DNA of 62,000 nt from Lingula anatina (GCF_001039355.2 NW_019775480.1:565137-627136); one strand, 5' to 3'. Positions 16,214-28,445 are shown, counted from the first letter of the stretch. Notes: generated by a model from the letters alone, not told the origin. Program-made: numbers and translations.

Positions 16214-17201
16214 ATAGTAATATGTTACGAAGGTTAAGATAGTTTTAGGTATTTTTTGTATAAGTTTTGTATTCAGGCAAAGATACCTAGGTTCACTTTA
16301 CACTTCACCATTACTGTTAACCAGAGGTCACGCCAGAGACCTGGTCAGTGTTTCACAAAAAAACTTCGGTCAGGTTCCCTGGTTAAAAACTTAATTACCA
16401 ACGTTACATTGTCACATGCGTACCTGTACGTCTTACCTATTACGAACAGTTTGACAGCACTCTCATGGAAATCCTAGCCAACTTAGACAGAGAACAGACT
16501 TCAGTTGTTTTGTGAAACTGGGGCGTGTTCCGTTGTTGCGGAAAAACCTTCATCTGGCAGAGAAGAAACGTGCACAGCCAGTGAATAATCAGATAAATAT
16601 AAGTGAATATTTACTGAAAAAACCCTATGTGGCCCTGGTAGAGGGTTGGGCCAGTGTATGTCGATATAGAAAGAGAACAAAAGAAGAGAGCGTGTAATTG
16701 TTTATAGAGAATTGCCAATCAGAAACTGTGTGATTTTTCTGTCCATATTTTGGAACATTGGGCAGCGCCAAGAGCCTTAGTTTTAGTTAGTTAGTTAATG
16801 ATGGTTTATTCAAGCGAGATTACTAGCAGACAGGTTAATTATGATATCACCCACGTACGGATATTGTAACCGAGATAAGCTGCTATCAGCCTGAGGCAAA
16901 TCAACAGTAGCTGTTGCAAAACTGCACGGACTTAAGCCGAGTTAAGTAACATTTAGATAGGTATCTTGCAGAAAGTAGATTTTATTAAAGGCCCACTCCA
17001 CGGGATTTTCCTTTCCAAAATGAATTTTCTGGTATGAAGAGCAATATTTCCATACTCAAAACTTACTGTTTGGCCCGTCCCTGTACAGAGTACTTACATT
17101 TGATGCTTTGTTTCATTTTAAATTTGGTTTAAAAAGACTGACCAGACAAAGAAACGACATCTGTCGTCACGTGCATAGCCTCGTTTTTACACAAGAAAAT
17201 G

Positions 17202-17229
17202 GGGGGGGGGGGGGGGGGGGGGGGGGGGG
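17202..17229. repeat. Poly-G run, about 28 bp
   Basis: A G homopolymer followed by GAGGAGGG. It could form a G-quadruplex. Its length may not be exact, because such runs are prone to sequencing error. Confidence 0.85.
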
Positions 17230-18051
17230 AGGAGGGTATGGTGGTCCTGTGCCGTGTATAGACAAATATTGCAAGCTGGCAAATTACTACCCAAGGAGGC
17301 TCAAATGATAATAACAACACAAGTTATGCTTAAGATAATCTTTTATCTAAAGGGTTTTATTGTCTTTTGAGTCTGAATTGGGAATTATTATAAGTTTTAC
17401 AGTTCAGTTCATGACCGTGGGGGATATCAAAGCTTGGAGAGAACCTCAAGAAATTCATTTTGACAGGAAAATACCATGGAGTGGCTCTTTAAGCCACAGG
17501 CGTTATTATATTGGATACCTGTTATTTGCCTGAGTAATCCTCTGTGGATTTAAATATACTGATTATCATTGTTATATATTTCTTATATATTAAGTTTTTA
17601 TTTCAACGATGTAAAAAACCAAGAACATGTTTTGTTTCCTTCTGAAACTAATAAGTTAGATTATTATTAGATTCTTTATTATTCAAATGTATGTTTCCTT
17701 TACTTTTGATTAAACACTGTTGAATGTCATTTGCACTTTCTTGTCTTTTTAAATTACACTTTTGAAGTGTCATTTTAGAAGTTTTCTTCCATAGGTGTAT
17801 AAATTTTTTGTGGAGAGCATTTAATGCTTCCAGCGCTTTGCCTCCATTTCTTTCGAATAAACGTTGTTATAAAAAAAAAATTCATGCAAGTTAAATCGAC
17901 TTACATGATTTTGCAATAATTCATTTTTCACAAAAAGGTGACCTTGCAATTAGATTTAATAAGCCACTATGACGATTTTCGCACCTGGTCATTTCCTTTC
18001 TCCTACACTCTAAAGTTCGTAAACATGAAACAGAACACATTTTAAGTGTGC

Positions 18052-18445
18052 AAATGTTACAGTTTGAGAACGCTTTAAACAGTGTTCTGGCACTAGAACA
18101 GTAAGCGTTGTGAAATATAGAACACGGATCTAGGCCGTCTTCTGGGTCTTCTGGTGTATAAATTTTCGGTCAGATTTTCAGTTTACATTGTCAGCCATCT
18201 AGTGTTTTCTGTCGGAAGACGGTCAAAAATGGAAAATGGATCAACAAAGATAATTTGGAAGACTGTCAGAAAATATCTCTGGATCCACCCGTGATTTTTA
18301 TGTTCTTTTTTGTGTTTTGTTCAGAACACATTTCCATGTACATGTAAATTCAGAACACTTTTTACTTGTTTAAATGTTACATTTTGAGAACGCTTTAAAC
18401 AGTGTTCTGACGCTAGAACAGTAAGCGTTGTGAAATATAGAACAC
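18052..18445. repeat. Direct repeat of about 74 bp (two copies)
   Basis: 18052-18125 and 18372-18445 both contain GAGAACGCTTTAAACAGTGT, then TCTGRCRCTAGAACAGTAAG and CGTTGTGAAATATAGAACAC. They differ at only a few positions and start 320 bp apart. Confidence 0.9.
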
Positions 18446-18900
18446 ATTTTTATGTTCTTTTTTGTGTTTGTGTTTTAGAACACAATTACATATATTTCAG
18501 AACACTTTTTACGAGACCCGGCATACAAATTTGGCAGCAAGTTCTTTATTTTGACACTGTAATCTAAAAGATTTCTTTAAGTAACTTGAGTAAGTATATA
18601 AAAAGCTTCAATTTGACACTGGATTTTGACATGTCCAAAACAAGCTATGAGCAGCTTAAAAAAACTTACATAAGTGTTTTCTTTGAAGCATGGATACTTC
18701 GTTAATGTCGTTTCAATACCAAGTCCCATATCATCCTCACTTAGGAGTGCCATTTGGTGTGGTCGTGTGCTCCGCAGCAACGCCCTTACATGCTTCCAAT
18801 TTTTCTAAGTCCAAGCAGTCTGCAGGACTTTCTACATGTTGCTCAACTACTGGTTAGTTCATGTATGTCTTCATCTTTTTCAATGCTGATGTGGTAGGTC

Positions 18901-19327
18901 AGGCCTACCCAACTACCAGACTCAGCACTAAGGATCCTGAATTAACCGGTATATCGGACCACACTACCCGTTTTCAAGGTGTGTGTGTCAGATCGCATTT
19001 CGGAGTATCAGTCAGAACACAGACAGGATGAGCCCACGCTCGGCTGTCACCTTGATTGGATAGTAAACGATTGTCTTAAAATCGCTATATGATTTTAAAA
19101 CCACTTTTGAAAGCCACCTAGATGAACCTTAGACTGCCACATTAATCTAATACAATGCAAAAAAAGCCCTATCAAAAGTGGTTAAAACATTCAAACCGAA
19201 TGTCGTAAAGTCCCCATATACCCCCATAGAGACAATAAAATACAGGCCTACCCAACTACCAGACTCAGCACATAAGGATCCTGAATTCACTGGTATATCG
19301 GACCACACTACCCGTTTTCAAGGTGTG
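18901..19327. repeat. Direct repeat of about 84 bp (two copies)
   Basis: 18901-18984 and 19243-19327 share AGGCCTACCCAACTACCAGA, AAGGATCCTGAATT and ATATCGGACCACACTACCCG, then TTTTCAAGGTGTG, with only a few differences. They start 342 bp apart, similar to the 320-bp spacing of the neighbouring repeat pair. Confidence 0.9.
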
Positions 19328-19330
19328 CGC

Positions 19331-19438
19331 AAGTGTCTCGATTCGATGGCCCCGTATCTCGAAATAGAATCGGTTATGGAATCGAGACGCTTGCAAGCGC
19401 ACGTGCGCAACATGGCGAACCTTTCGAGATACGGGGCC
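19331..19438. repeat. Pair of interleaved inverted repeats
   Basis: AAGTGTCTCGATTC (19331-19344) is inverted at 19379-19392 with one mismatch. GGCCCCGTATCTCGAAA (19348-19364) is inverted exactly at 19422-19438. Both strands could fold into alternative hairpins. Confidence 0.9.
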
Positions 19439-20349
19439 TGGTCCCCAATTGTTGACAATATGTTGTAGCAAAAGGAGGCCACTTCTGTGATCATAAAGAC
19501 CACGCCCTTGCAGGGGTCCCATTGACACCGAGGTGGACTTGACCAAATCACTGAATGGAGAAAGTGGTGACATTACAATTTCTTCAGAGATTTTATCTGA
19601 AGCTAATTAAATTTACGAATAAAAAAAGTAACTGCATGAAACATTAGTACAGTAGTGGAAAAGGACTGAAATAAAATGACTGATATATGTCCAAAGAGGT
19701 GCATGAACTTTTAATGAAATGTACAGAATTTACCAACACAGATCAATTGAGTCATCATTACATACAGGAAAACAATGCTTTTGACATTTTTAATAGAAAC
19801 CAAAATTTTATTCGTCATTACTTTTAAAAATAATTTCTAGCCAAAATGTAGTATGGCATTCCTGTGTGCAAAAAAGCAGACTTTCGAGAACTGAAGGAAG
19901 TTTTACTGTATTATGTAAGCATGTATATACCTTTATCCACATTCAGCAAAATAGTCTCATCAGTCTTGAAAGGCTCATGGGATGTAGGGCCAGGCTGAAG
20001 GATTACAACAAGTCACATCCTGCTCCAAGACTATGCTTATGCCTTGAGACCTGATGAATCATTTCATGATGTTTCCTCCTAACATGTATATTATAACACT
20101 GCCAATTTTTTGTGGTGTAGGCACATGCACCAATACAACAAGCCACTGCAAATTTTTAGTCATGTTCATGGTTGCGAATAAAATGTTTGCTAAAAAGTTG
20201 ATAACTGTGATTGGCAATTTCACTTAAAGCACTCTCCTGTCAAAAGACAATAGGTCGCGCTGTGCTTTATTTCGTGTAAAGTCACGTCATCCACGAATGC
20301 GTTCCACGCACCAGTGCACAGGGTTAATTACTCGTGCTTTAAGCCAGAT

Positions 20350-20457
20350 AAAGCACTCGGCGCTGAGCTTTACGAGAACTAGAGCAGATAATTGTCTCGG
20401 CTTCGCCTCGCCAATTATCTGCTCTATTTCTCGTAAAGCTCAGCGCCTCGTACTTTA
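20350..20457. repeat. Long hairpin, arms about 45 bp
   Basis: The left arm (20350-20394) contains GCGCTGAGCTTTACGAGAAC and AGAGCAGATAATTG. The right arm (20412-20457) contains CAATTATCTGCTCT and TTCTCGTAAAGCTCAGCGC. The loop is about 17 bp (TCTCGGCTTCGCCTCGC). Further inverted pairs follow: 20466-20477 with 20563-20574 (11 of 12 match), and 20582-20608 with 20625-20651. Confidence 0.9.
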
Positions 20458-21674
20458 CCTATACCTTAGACCACGGTGGAAGTGAAGAACAAAAAACCCA
20501 GACGTGGTGAAACTCGCATAACCGCACGTCTCGCGTGAATGCGTTATATAACCCGTTCATGGACCGTAGTCTAAATAAAAATAGAGCCCTCGTCAGCGGG
20601 GGTTATGTGACATCCACATAACCAACATAACCCTCGCTGACTCGGGGTCTATCTATTTCATAGATTGCACTTGAAATTACCTGACATGGTGAAAAGGTGT
20701 GGAATATGGAGTGCCTACACTACTGTAAACCCTAACACTACAAATCCCTGTAATGTCCAGAACAAAATCCACCCAAACAGTAATCACTTCGTTCAGAAAG
20801 TTTTACAAAAAGACGAATTACTTTCAGTTTGACTAAACCGCACGCCGTTGCAGCAGACAAGAATCGGAGGTAAAACTGCTCATGTAAGAATGGTGCACAT
20901 GGTTCACCTTGCGGTGAAACGATGTACTAATGTTCGTGTTCTAGAATGTGTCGGAGATCAGAACGTTGTGTTCTGATTTGGAACACTGACTTGGTGTGTT
21001 AAACTTTATCAAGAAGAAACAATTTTCAAATGGGTTAACATTACACCAGATATTTTTGAATCACTTTTATTTTTAATAATTTCCATTGAACAGGGCCATT
21101 TTCGGTACATTTCAATAAACATTGATTCAATTATGCCAGAGTACCGTATGACGCTGTAAATCGCCGTAGTTGCTAACTACGAGGGGACGGCAGTCAATTC
21201 CAAAACATTGAATGCCCTAAAACATTTCAGCACACTATAAAAAAACATTTTCTTACATGGAGCCTATAACGAAATTATACCACTGTGGATATAAACATCA
21301 CACGTTCTCAAAATGAACACTAAAGAACGCCAAGTATTCTGATGAGAACAGAAATGTATTCTGACGAGAACACAAGGTATTCCTTATTAGAACACAGCGA
21401 CGGAAAATAGAATATATGCTACGTGTCGGTGCGTTCATTTACTTTAGAGTGTACATATATTCATGTAACGGTTATGGATCGGTTATGCACCTGGACAGAG
21501 AAGGAAAAACAAGGCAGCAAATTTGTCTAATGTTCAGACATGAAGCAGAAACAACATACATGTATTTTAGCATCATTTTGCCTCTACTGAAAATCAGAAG
21601 TAAGCCTTTTTAAGAAAATCAGAATTTTTGCAATTATTGTAGCGATTAAATGGACTTTAAACAGAGTTGATAGC

Positions 21675-21870
21675 TGCGGGGGTGAATCCGGAATTATTTG
21701 AATGGTGGAGGGCCCCGAAAATGTTGGTATTTTAGAGGGCAAACGGTGCCATTTGGTACAGTTTAGAACTATAAATCAGCTAGTCAAAATTCTAATTCCA
21801 AGAGGGGAATATTAGTGTAATTTTTTTCAGAAACTGAAGGGGGGGGTGGTCAGGACTACATCCACCACTG
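21675..21870. mobile_element. hAT-like MITE, copy B
   Basis: This segment is a reverse-orientation relative of 35602-35830: both contain AATCCGGAATTATTTGAA-like ends, a block around ACGGTGCCATTTGGTAC, a TAGTTCTAAA/TTTAGAACTA block and a CCTCTTGGAATT-like block. An end resembling GCAGGGGCAGATCC recalls hAT-type termini. It abuts the SDR exon 2 relic exactly at 21871. Confidence 0.6.
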
Positions 21871-21911
21871 CATGTGGATGGCTGTGCCTTCACCAATACC
21901 TGAACTACCCC
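21871..21911 (-). pseudogene. SDR exon 2 fragment
   Basis: Forty-one bp match the first part of SDR exon 2 (the stretch encoding GASSGIGQGTAIHM, with changes), followed by the intron 1 acceptor CTGG and further intron-like sequence (AAAAGGTCAAACT, compare the end of intron 1 in SDR copy 1 near 5104). The rest of the exon is absent, cut off by the hAT-like MITE. Confidence 0.75.
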
Positions 21912-22182
21912 CTGGAAAAGGTCAAACTATAAATATATTGTCATTTTATAAGATTTGTCTTTGATAACTTTAGCTAATTAGGTAACTTCTCTGGAGAAAA
22001 CGATATTCAGACACCTACACACTGGCAATAAGCAAACATGTAATATAAATCTTTGAAAATTAAGCGCCCACGGAGAAGGGGACCACTCTTCAGTGGCAGA
22101 CCCATCGGCCACTTCCGTAATGGATCGAGACGGAGGCTGGTAAGATTTTGATTTTGTTTATTATGTCAGGAGAAAGAAAGTT

Positions 22183-22873
<691 letters not shown>

Positions 22874-23262
22874 CTAATAAAATAAAATAATAAAAGTGCA
22901 TAACTTACCATCGATGATCATGAACATAACAATACATAGGCAATATAACTACCATGGATGATGTAAATCTGACAAAACGTAACACAAGGAAACGTATTCA
23001 CGGAAATTGAGAAATATTACAAACTGGCTGTAATATCTTATTTGTATTCCCAATACACTAAATACATTTACTGACACAAAATTACCTGAGCATATACTCT
23101 CCTTCACTCATCCCAGCTCGTTTCAAAATCACTGTCTCGATGACGCCAGGACTAAAATTATCATTTTAAGTATTATAATACACTGAATAACACACATTTT
23201 CCATAAAAGCTAATAAACAAATTGGAATCCTGTTTGCCTTCCGAATTTCCTGATGAAAAAAG

Positions 23263-23264
<2 letters not shown>

Positions 23265-23319
<55 letters not shown>
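23265..23319. repeat. (AT)n microsatellite
   Basis: An AT run of about 55 bp in intron 7 of SDR copy 2. It is absent at the same place in copies 1 and 3. Confidence 0.95.
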
Positions 23320-23320
<1 letters not shown>

Positions 23321-25108
23321 CTTGTGGATAATTAAAGATAAAACAGACTTACTTTACTGCATTTACCCTCACTTGCTTAGGTGCCAGCTCTGTAATAATA
23401 ATGATAATAACGTTATACATTGGCGACGACGAGTTAGATTTTCAAACGTTTATTCACAGTATCTTATTTTCATGCAAATGCAAGGGTATTAATACTCTAT
23501 CTCTCCAAAATGATCACGCTTTTACATATTTTCTCTCAATCATCTTTTGTGTGATCTTGAAAATCTGCCATTTTACAGTGCGATGGAACTTGAACTGTAT
23601 TTCCTCAATAACCGTGCATGATCAGATTAACCCAGATCAATTTGGTACAATTATTCATGCAGAATTTGGTATTAATATTTGTGTAAAATTTGATACATAA
23701 TTTATGAAGCACCAGCCACCCGAACTAGCAACTGATGTCTGGATATCTTGTGGCCTGCAGCTTTCTCAGTTAAAACCACTAGTTCACGCTACGCTCTGCC
23801 AACTGAATGGTTTTCTCATCCGAATTTGCACCAGATTTACCCACCCGCCCTTCCCATTAATATTTATCAAATTAATATGTATTAAATTGCACAGCTCCAA
23901 TTATTTTTATCATCGTCATCATCATCATTATGATTACACTGGAACTTGAATCTTCTCTTATAACTATTTGCCTCCCACACCCCACTTCTTGACTGCTTAA
24001 ATAACTTAAATCTTGGCTTTTTTCTGTACATTGTTCACTATTGTATATGGTATATTATCTTACCCAGGGCAGCACACCTGGTGTATTGGTCTAGTGCAGC
24101 TTTGGACATACAGTAAGACATGACCTGAGGAAACTGAAGTTAAGATAATATACAGAATACGTGCAATCATAATTTTGGCACATATTATGAGGGAAGTATA
24201 GCTAACTCCAACAAATTATTAGTTTTCTTAAGATACAGATGTAATCTCTTTCTTTCAGATTGTTTTCACTTTTCACCTTTTCATCTAAAGTTATGTCAAG
24301 TCAGCTTTCATCAGGCATATGAAATGTATGTGTAAAAGGTTATATTTCACATTTTAATGCCATATGAATAAAAACCACAGTCAGTTACGTGCCAACACAT
24401 TTATTTCATTTTCATAAGAAACTGTTTATTTTCTGTTTATTTTAGTAATTCTTTCTACTTACAGCCCTCAGGCCACAGACACTGGGCACATTCACAATGC
24501 ATCCTACAAAAATTCAAAATACATATTTTTCACTTTCAATGTATGGGTCATGTAGACCCAAGTATCAGGTGGTGCAACTTGAAAAACGGCTCTCCTTTAC
24601 GAACATGACTATTAGGCCTATTTTCTTATTTTATAATTTTATTTTAGAATTGATGAAGAAGTTAAGCTTAAAAGTTGTAACACTTTAATTGTGACCCTGA
24701 AATCTTTTACAATATATTGAACAAGGCAAAAAGAGTTGTCTTCTTACCTTTAGTTTTGATAAGATGGGGTATAGCTAAATTGCACAGATATACTACCGAT
24801 CTGCAGTTGATATTCATTAGGTTGTCGTAGTCTTCTATCTTGATACTCTCACAAGTATCATACATCAAAACACCTGCACAGTTCACCTTAAGTGAAAGTA
24901 TCGCTATTGAAAACAGCTAGGGGGAGGGGTGATAAACATATGTCCAACACATTAGCATAGGATTTTTCAATTCATCTGATTCTCAAAAGACATTATCGCT
25001 AAGTTTACATCAAATAAATTTAATAATATAAAAATATGCTTCTCTACCATATATATATATATATATATATGTTTGGAGATTTCTTCCTTTTATTACGGAA
25101 TCGTGTAA

Positions 25109-25286
25109 CTACCCACACAAAAATGCAGTAGTATCGAAATAGCAAAGAAGCATTAGTACAGTAGTGGTGTGGAGCATATTTCCAGTAGAAATGATTGCAG
25201 TAGTCTACTGCGTTGGAGTATATGTTTGCAGTAAGATTGCAGTAGTCTACTGCGCTGGAGTATCTACTGCGTTTTCGTGCGGGTAG
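25109..25286. mobile_element. MITE-like element in intron 3 of SDR copy 2
   Basis: Terminal inverted repeats of 22 bp: the left reads CTACCCACACAAAAATGCAG, then TA; the right, reverse complemented, reads CTACCCGCACGAAAACGCAG, then TA (three differences). Inside, GATTGCAGTAGTCTACTGCG and TGGAGTAT occur twice in tandem (near 25192 and 25233). The unit is about 178 bp and non-coding. No clear target duplication is seen. Confidence 0.75.
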
Positions 25287-25677
25287 GTTAACTTAAACAG
25301 ACTTAGCCTGTATGTTAACTGTAAAATAGTTTCCTGAATCTCTACATAAAAACAGAAACAGTGTAGTGGGATTTATTGGATGTTTTTCTTTTCAATTTTC
25401 TTGCTTTGTACCTGCCGATTGTGATACAAAAGGCTGAAAGGATGTCATGACAGAGGTGCTTTATGTGACCTTGGCGATACGCTTTATTTGGATTGGGAGT
25501 GTTTTTCGGAATATATCTCAAACAATACAATGCCACCCTCTCGCAACGTATGCCTCTCACGTACATCTCTCACAGTCTGGCCTACATCGCTTGGGAGACA
25601 GTACATTATCTCACACAAAATGCACGTGCACTGCAGCACGCTACCACTACATCTAGGCTAGGTCACGCCTTTATTTA

Positions 25678-25841
25678 CCAGTACGCACCCTGAGCTTCAG
25701 AGATAACTTGCCACTAACCTCTTCACTATAGCCTATCTTCATCGTGTCAAGTAACTTGACACGATGAAGATATAATATAACTATAGGCTATAGTGAAGAG
25801 GTTAGTGGCAAGTTATCTCTGAAGCTCAGGGTGCCAGTACG
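25678..25841. mobile_element. Foldback MITE (148 bp) with 8-bp target duplication in SDR copy 2 exon 3
   Basis: The element is 25686-25833, flanked on both sides by CCAGTACG (25678-25685 and 25834-25841). Its outer arms are perfect 51-bp inverted repeats beginning CACCCTGAGCTTCAGAGATA. Between them lies a second perfect hairpin with 16-bp arms (CTTCATCGTGTCAAGT) and a single-base loop at 25737-25769, then a 13-bp AT-rich spacer. The 8-bp duplication fits hAT, Merlin or P-type insertion; the family is not settled. The target spans the exon 3 / intron 3 junction of the SDR gene, and the copy next to the exon has lost the GT donor. Confidence 0.95.
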
Positions 25842-27458
25842 TCAAGCTGTCCATAATAATCAATTGTTTTCTCCACCAGCTCTCTCATTGCTGCATCATC
25901 TGTAACATCTCCTCCAACCATTAGGATCTGAAGAAATAAAAGGGTTAGTTTTTATATAGGCAACTGAACCTGCATAATCGTGCAGAAGCCGATAATGTAC
26001 ATAATGCCAAAGGTTATTACCCCATTTTTACCTTTATATTCCATAATCGCAATGTTTTCTTATAATCTTAGCATTTAATAAACAGCATTTTTATATACCA
26101 GGTTACATTTAATGTTTTGTTGAACTTGTACGTTTTCGTCTTAACAGTTTTATATGCATTCTTGATGTGATACATTTATTGAGAAGATTGTCAGACTGTA
26201 TGGTACCGTAGGGGCCTTTTATAATTCAATTTTATATCTAGGTTAAACCTTCTCCTTAGCCAAGCCCTGTTCTTCACACATCTGAGACGTTTTCTGCAAG
26301 TTGTCCATATCTTTCGTCCACTTATGGTCAGCTTACAGCCCAGGCTTGCCATGTGGATTGCTGTACCTTGACCAATACCTGAACTAGCCCCTGGAAAAAA
26401 AGAGACCAAAGTGTTCTTATCGTTGTCTTATATCTTATCCCAAAAATGTTTAGATTCATCCAGTTGAACGTGCATACCAATGCTAGTGCTAGTGAATACA
26501 CCAGCTTGTGTCATGTTATGCCATCCAGGGATATCAGATCGATTCAATATTGTCATAGTCGCAGACCCTGTACTGCAAAACATGTTATATTTACCTGTGA
26601 TGATCACAACCTTGTCTTTAAGCGATGTCATTTTGGAGAAGATCACTGCTCGAACTTGCAGCCCTGTTCATCCGACACCATGATCTTTATTTATATTACG
26701 TAACCTAAAAAGGGCTAACGGCTCAGGTACGTCTGCACCAGATAGAGGTGGTCGATAAAACCAAGAACCACCACAACCTATGGTACCCACCACCAGGGCC
26801 ACAGAGTGGCTTTCACTAGATATTTACAGATATGTCTCTGGTTAATTCAGGACACCTTTTCTGCTGTGAGAAAAGTGTGCTTTTAACCTGCGGCTGTGGT
26901 AGAGGGTAACTAAACATCGATTAAACACGTTAAGCTACACTTCATATGACAGGCACGTGGTTTATCAGAAACAGCGTTTTTTCTTTTTCTTTTGTTTTGT
27001 TTTGTTTTGAGACTTGAAAATTCGGCAGCTGGATATGAGAGACAAGATTGTCGATGCTGTCGGACTGTGCTGTTTCTAAGTGAAGCTATCAGTAGTGCAC
27101 CCTCTGGTTGGATCCTCTCTTTTTCATAAAAAATAAATAAATAAACAGTTAGATCGAAATTGTTGTTACCTACTCTCTGTTCCACAGAAGAATGTAGCTA
27201 GCTACTGCCGGTGCCCAAGAAGTTATAAGTTAACTTCTTGCAGTGCCTAAGCATACGGGTAAAAGCTATCCGGACAGTTAACTGTCACCGCAGTAAAAAT
27301 CGCTAATGTACATGCCGTGCAAGTACGTAGTATTAAATCTTCAACTTGTAATAGGCTTTTTCTAACTATACGACGTAGCTTCCTTCAATGTTCAAGTTAA
27401 ACAAAGATAAGCAGCAGACTCCCTGCCAAACTTCCCCTCCCAAGTTGCCGATTTCTTA

Positions 27459-27686
27459 GACTGGGTTCCCATACATAGTTCGATCCATCTGGATCGATCT
27501 AACTCCCTGGGGAGTCTCGCTAAATTGTTTTCAACTAATCGGCTTAAATGTCAGTCTCGCTTACCAAATCGGCTAGGGGGTAAAGATAATTACCCCCTAG
27601 CTGCTTTACTAGGCGTGACAGACATTTAAGCCGGCCAAGTTGACAGCAATTTAGTGAGACTCCCCAGGGAGATAGATCGATCCAAA
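27459..27686. mobile_element. Short inverted-repeat element, TTA family, copy 3
   Basis: Preceded by TTA (27456-27458). It shares GATCGATCTAACTCCCTGGG, CTCGCTAAATTG, GTGACAGACATTTAAGCCGG and TTAGTGAGACTCCCCAGGGA with the family. The right end is truncated just after ATAGATCGATCC. The middle is an extra palindrome (CGGCTAGGGGGTAAAGATAA / TTACCCCCTAGCTG). Confidence 0.75.
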
Positions 27687-28441
27687 TATTGTTGTTCAAC
27701 TTTTTTTTACCCAGACAAGATGAAACATGAATTGCAAAGATAACCAATGAACCGTATCATTTTATTGCAAAATAAAAGATATTACACAATTACACTGTGC
27801 CAGTTTAAACTTCGTTTTTTAAAACAAGGTTCACTGGAAAGGATTGATATGCAGCAGGAATTGACCTCCATGAATGCAATATCTTTTTTCACAAGGAGGT
27901 ATATATATATAGTCAAAAATGTGAATGGTACATGTCCAGATCCTTCTATTTCTGTTCTATTTTCGTTATTCTTTACCTGTAGTGATCTGAAATTGTTGGA
28001 ATATTACACAGATTATGATAATAACACTCAATTGATACATAAAACTATTGTTCAGAACAATAGGGTTATCTTGTAGATAAAAACCAGAGTCATAAGGCTC
28101 CAGACATCCTGAGACCAGTCCTGAGTGCCTATATGTTGATACTGTGGAAGTTAATTATTAAATGATTAAAAAAGACAGTTATGCATTACTCATCTCCTGG
28201 AAGGACAACTAAAAAAATTCCTGGATTCTGAATTTGTATACCCTATTGTAAATTTGGTCAATTTGTGTAGGTGTTAAAACTTAAACATTTTCCTCACAAG
28301 GAGAAAGAGAGTGAGAGTTACATGCTTGGGAGAACATTTATTAAATAATGGGTGTGCACATTCATGCACATATGCACACACAGACTTATTTCTTGTTTTC
28401 TCCATCAGGCCATGTAAAAGATAAATATAATAAAATGGGTG

Positions 28442-28445
<4 letters not shown>

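Larger units (their letters stand above)
13129..18003. other. AT-rich spacer without a recognised gene
   Basis: Apart from the GPCR 3' UTR I see simple repeats only: a T run at about 15908-15933, a CA run (16175-16212), a G run (17202-17229) and a short palindrome around AAGGAGTTAGGCCTATAACT at 15248. Open frames are short, without recognisable domains or supported splice sites. Confidence 0.5.
18004..21453. mobile_element. Palindrome-rich, non-coding inverted-repeat element (3.4 kb, putative)
   Basis: Both ends carry the same 13-bp inverted sequence: TACACTCTAAAGT at 18004-18016 and its reverse complement at 21441-21453. Inside are GAACAC/GTTCT-rich direct repeats near the left end (18052-18445) and similar GAACAC blocks near the right end (20935-21400). 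The centre holds several long palindromes (19331-19438, 20350-20457, 20582-20651) and a direct repeat (18901 and 19243). No transposase-like frame is seen. It could be one large non-autonomous foldback element or several nested ones; the outer boundary rests on the 13-bp match alone, and no clean target duplication was found. Confidence 0.5.

Noticed and set aside
16256-16697. Adjacent + strand frames of 61 and 73 codons
   Set aside because: Separated by stops, in different frames, no known motif and no shared splice sites.
19178-19573. Long overlapping frames on both strands (up to 102 codons)
   Set aside because: They arise from the GC-richer palindromes and direct repeats of the 18004-21453 element; open frames on both strands reflect the inverted structure.
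18004-21453. Regular repeats considered as a CRISPR-like array
   Set aside because: Only two copies of each repeat, spacing above 300 bp, and eukaryotic context; not a CRISPR array.
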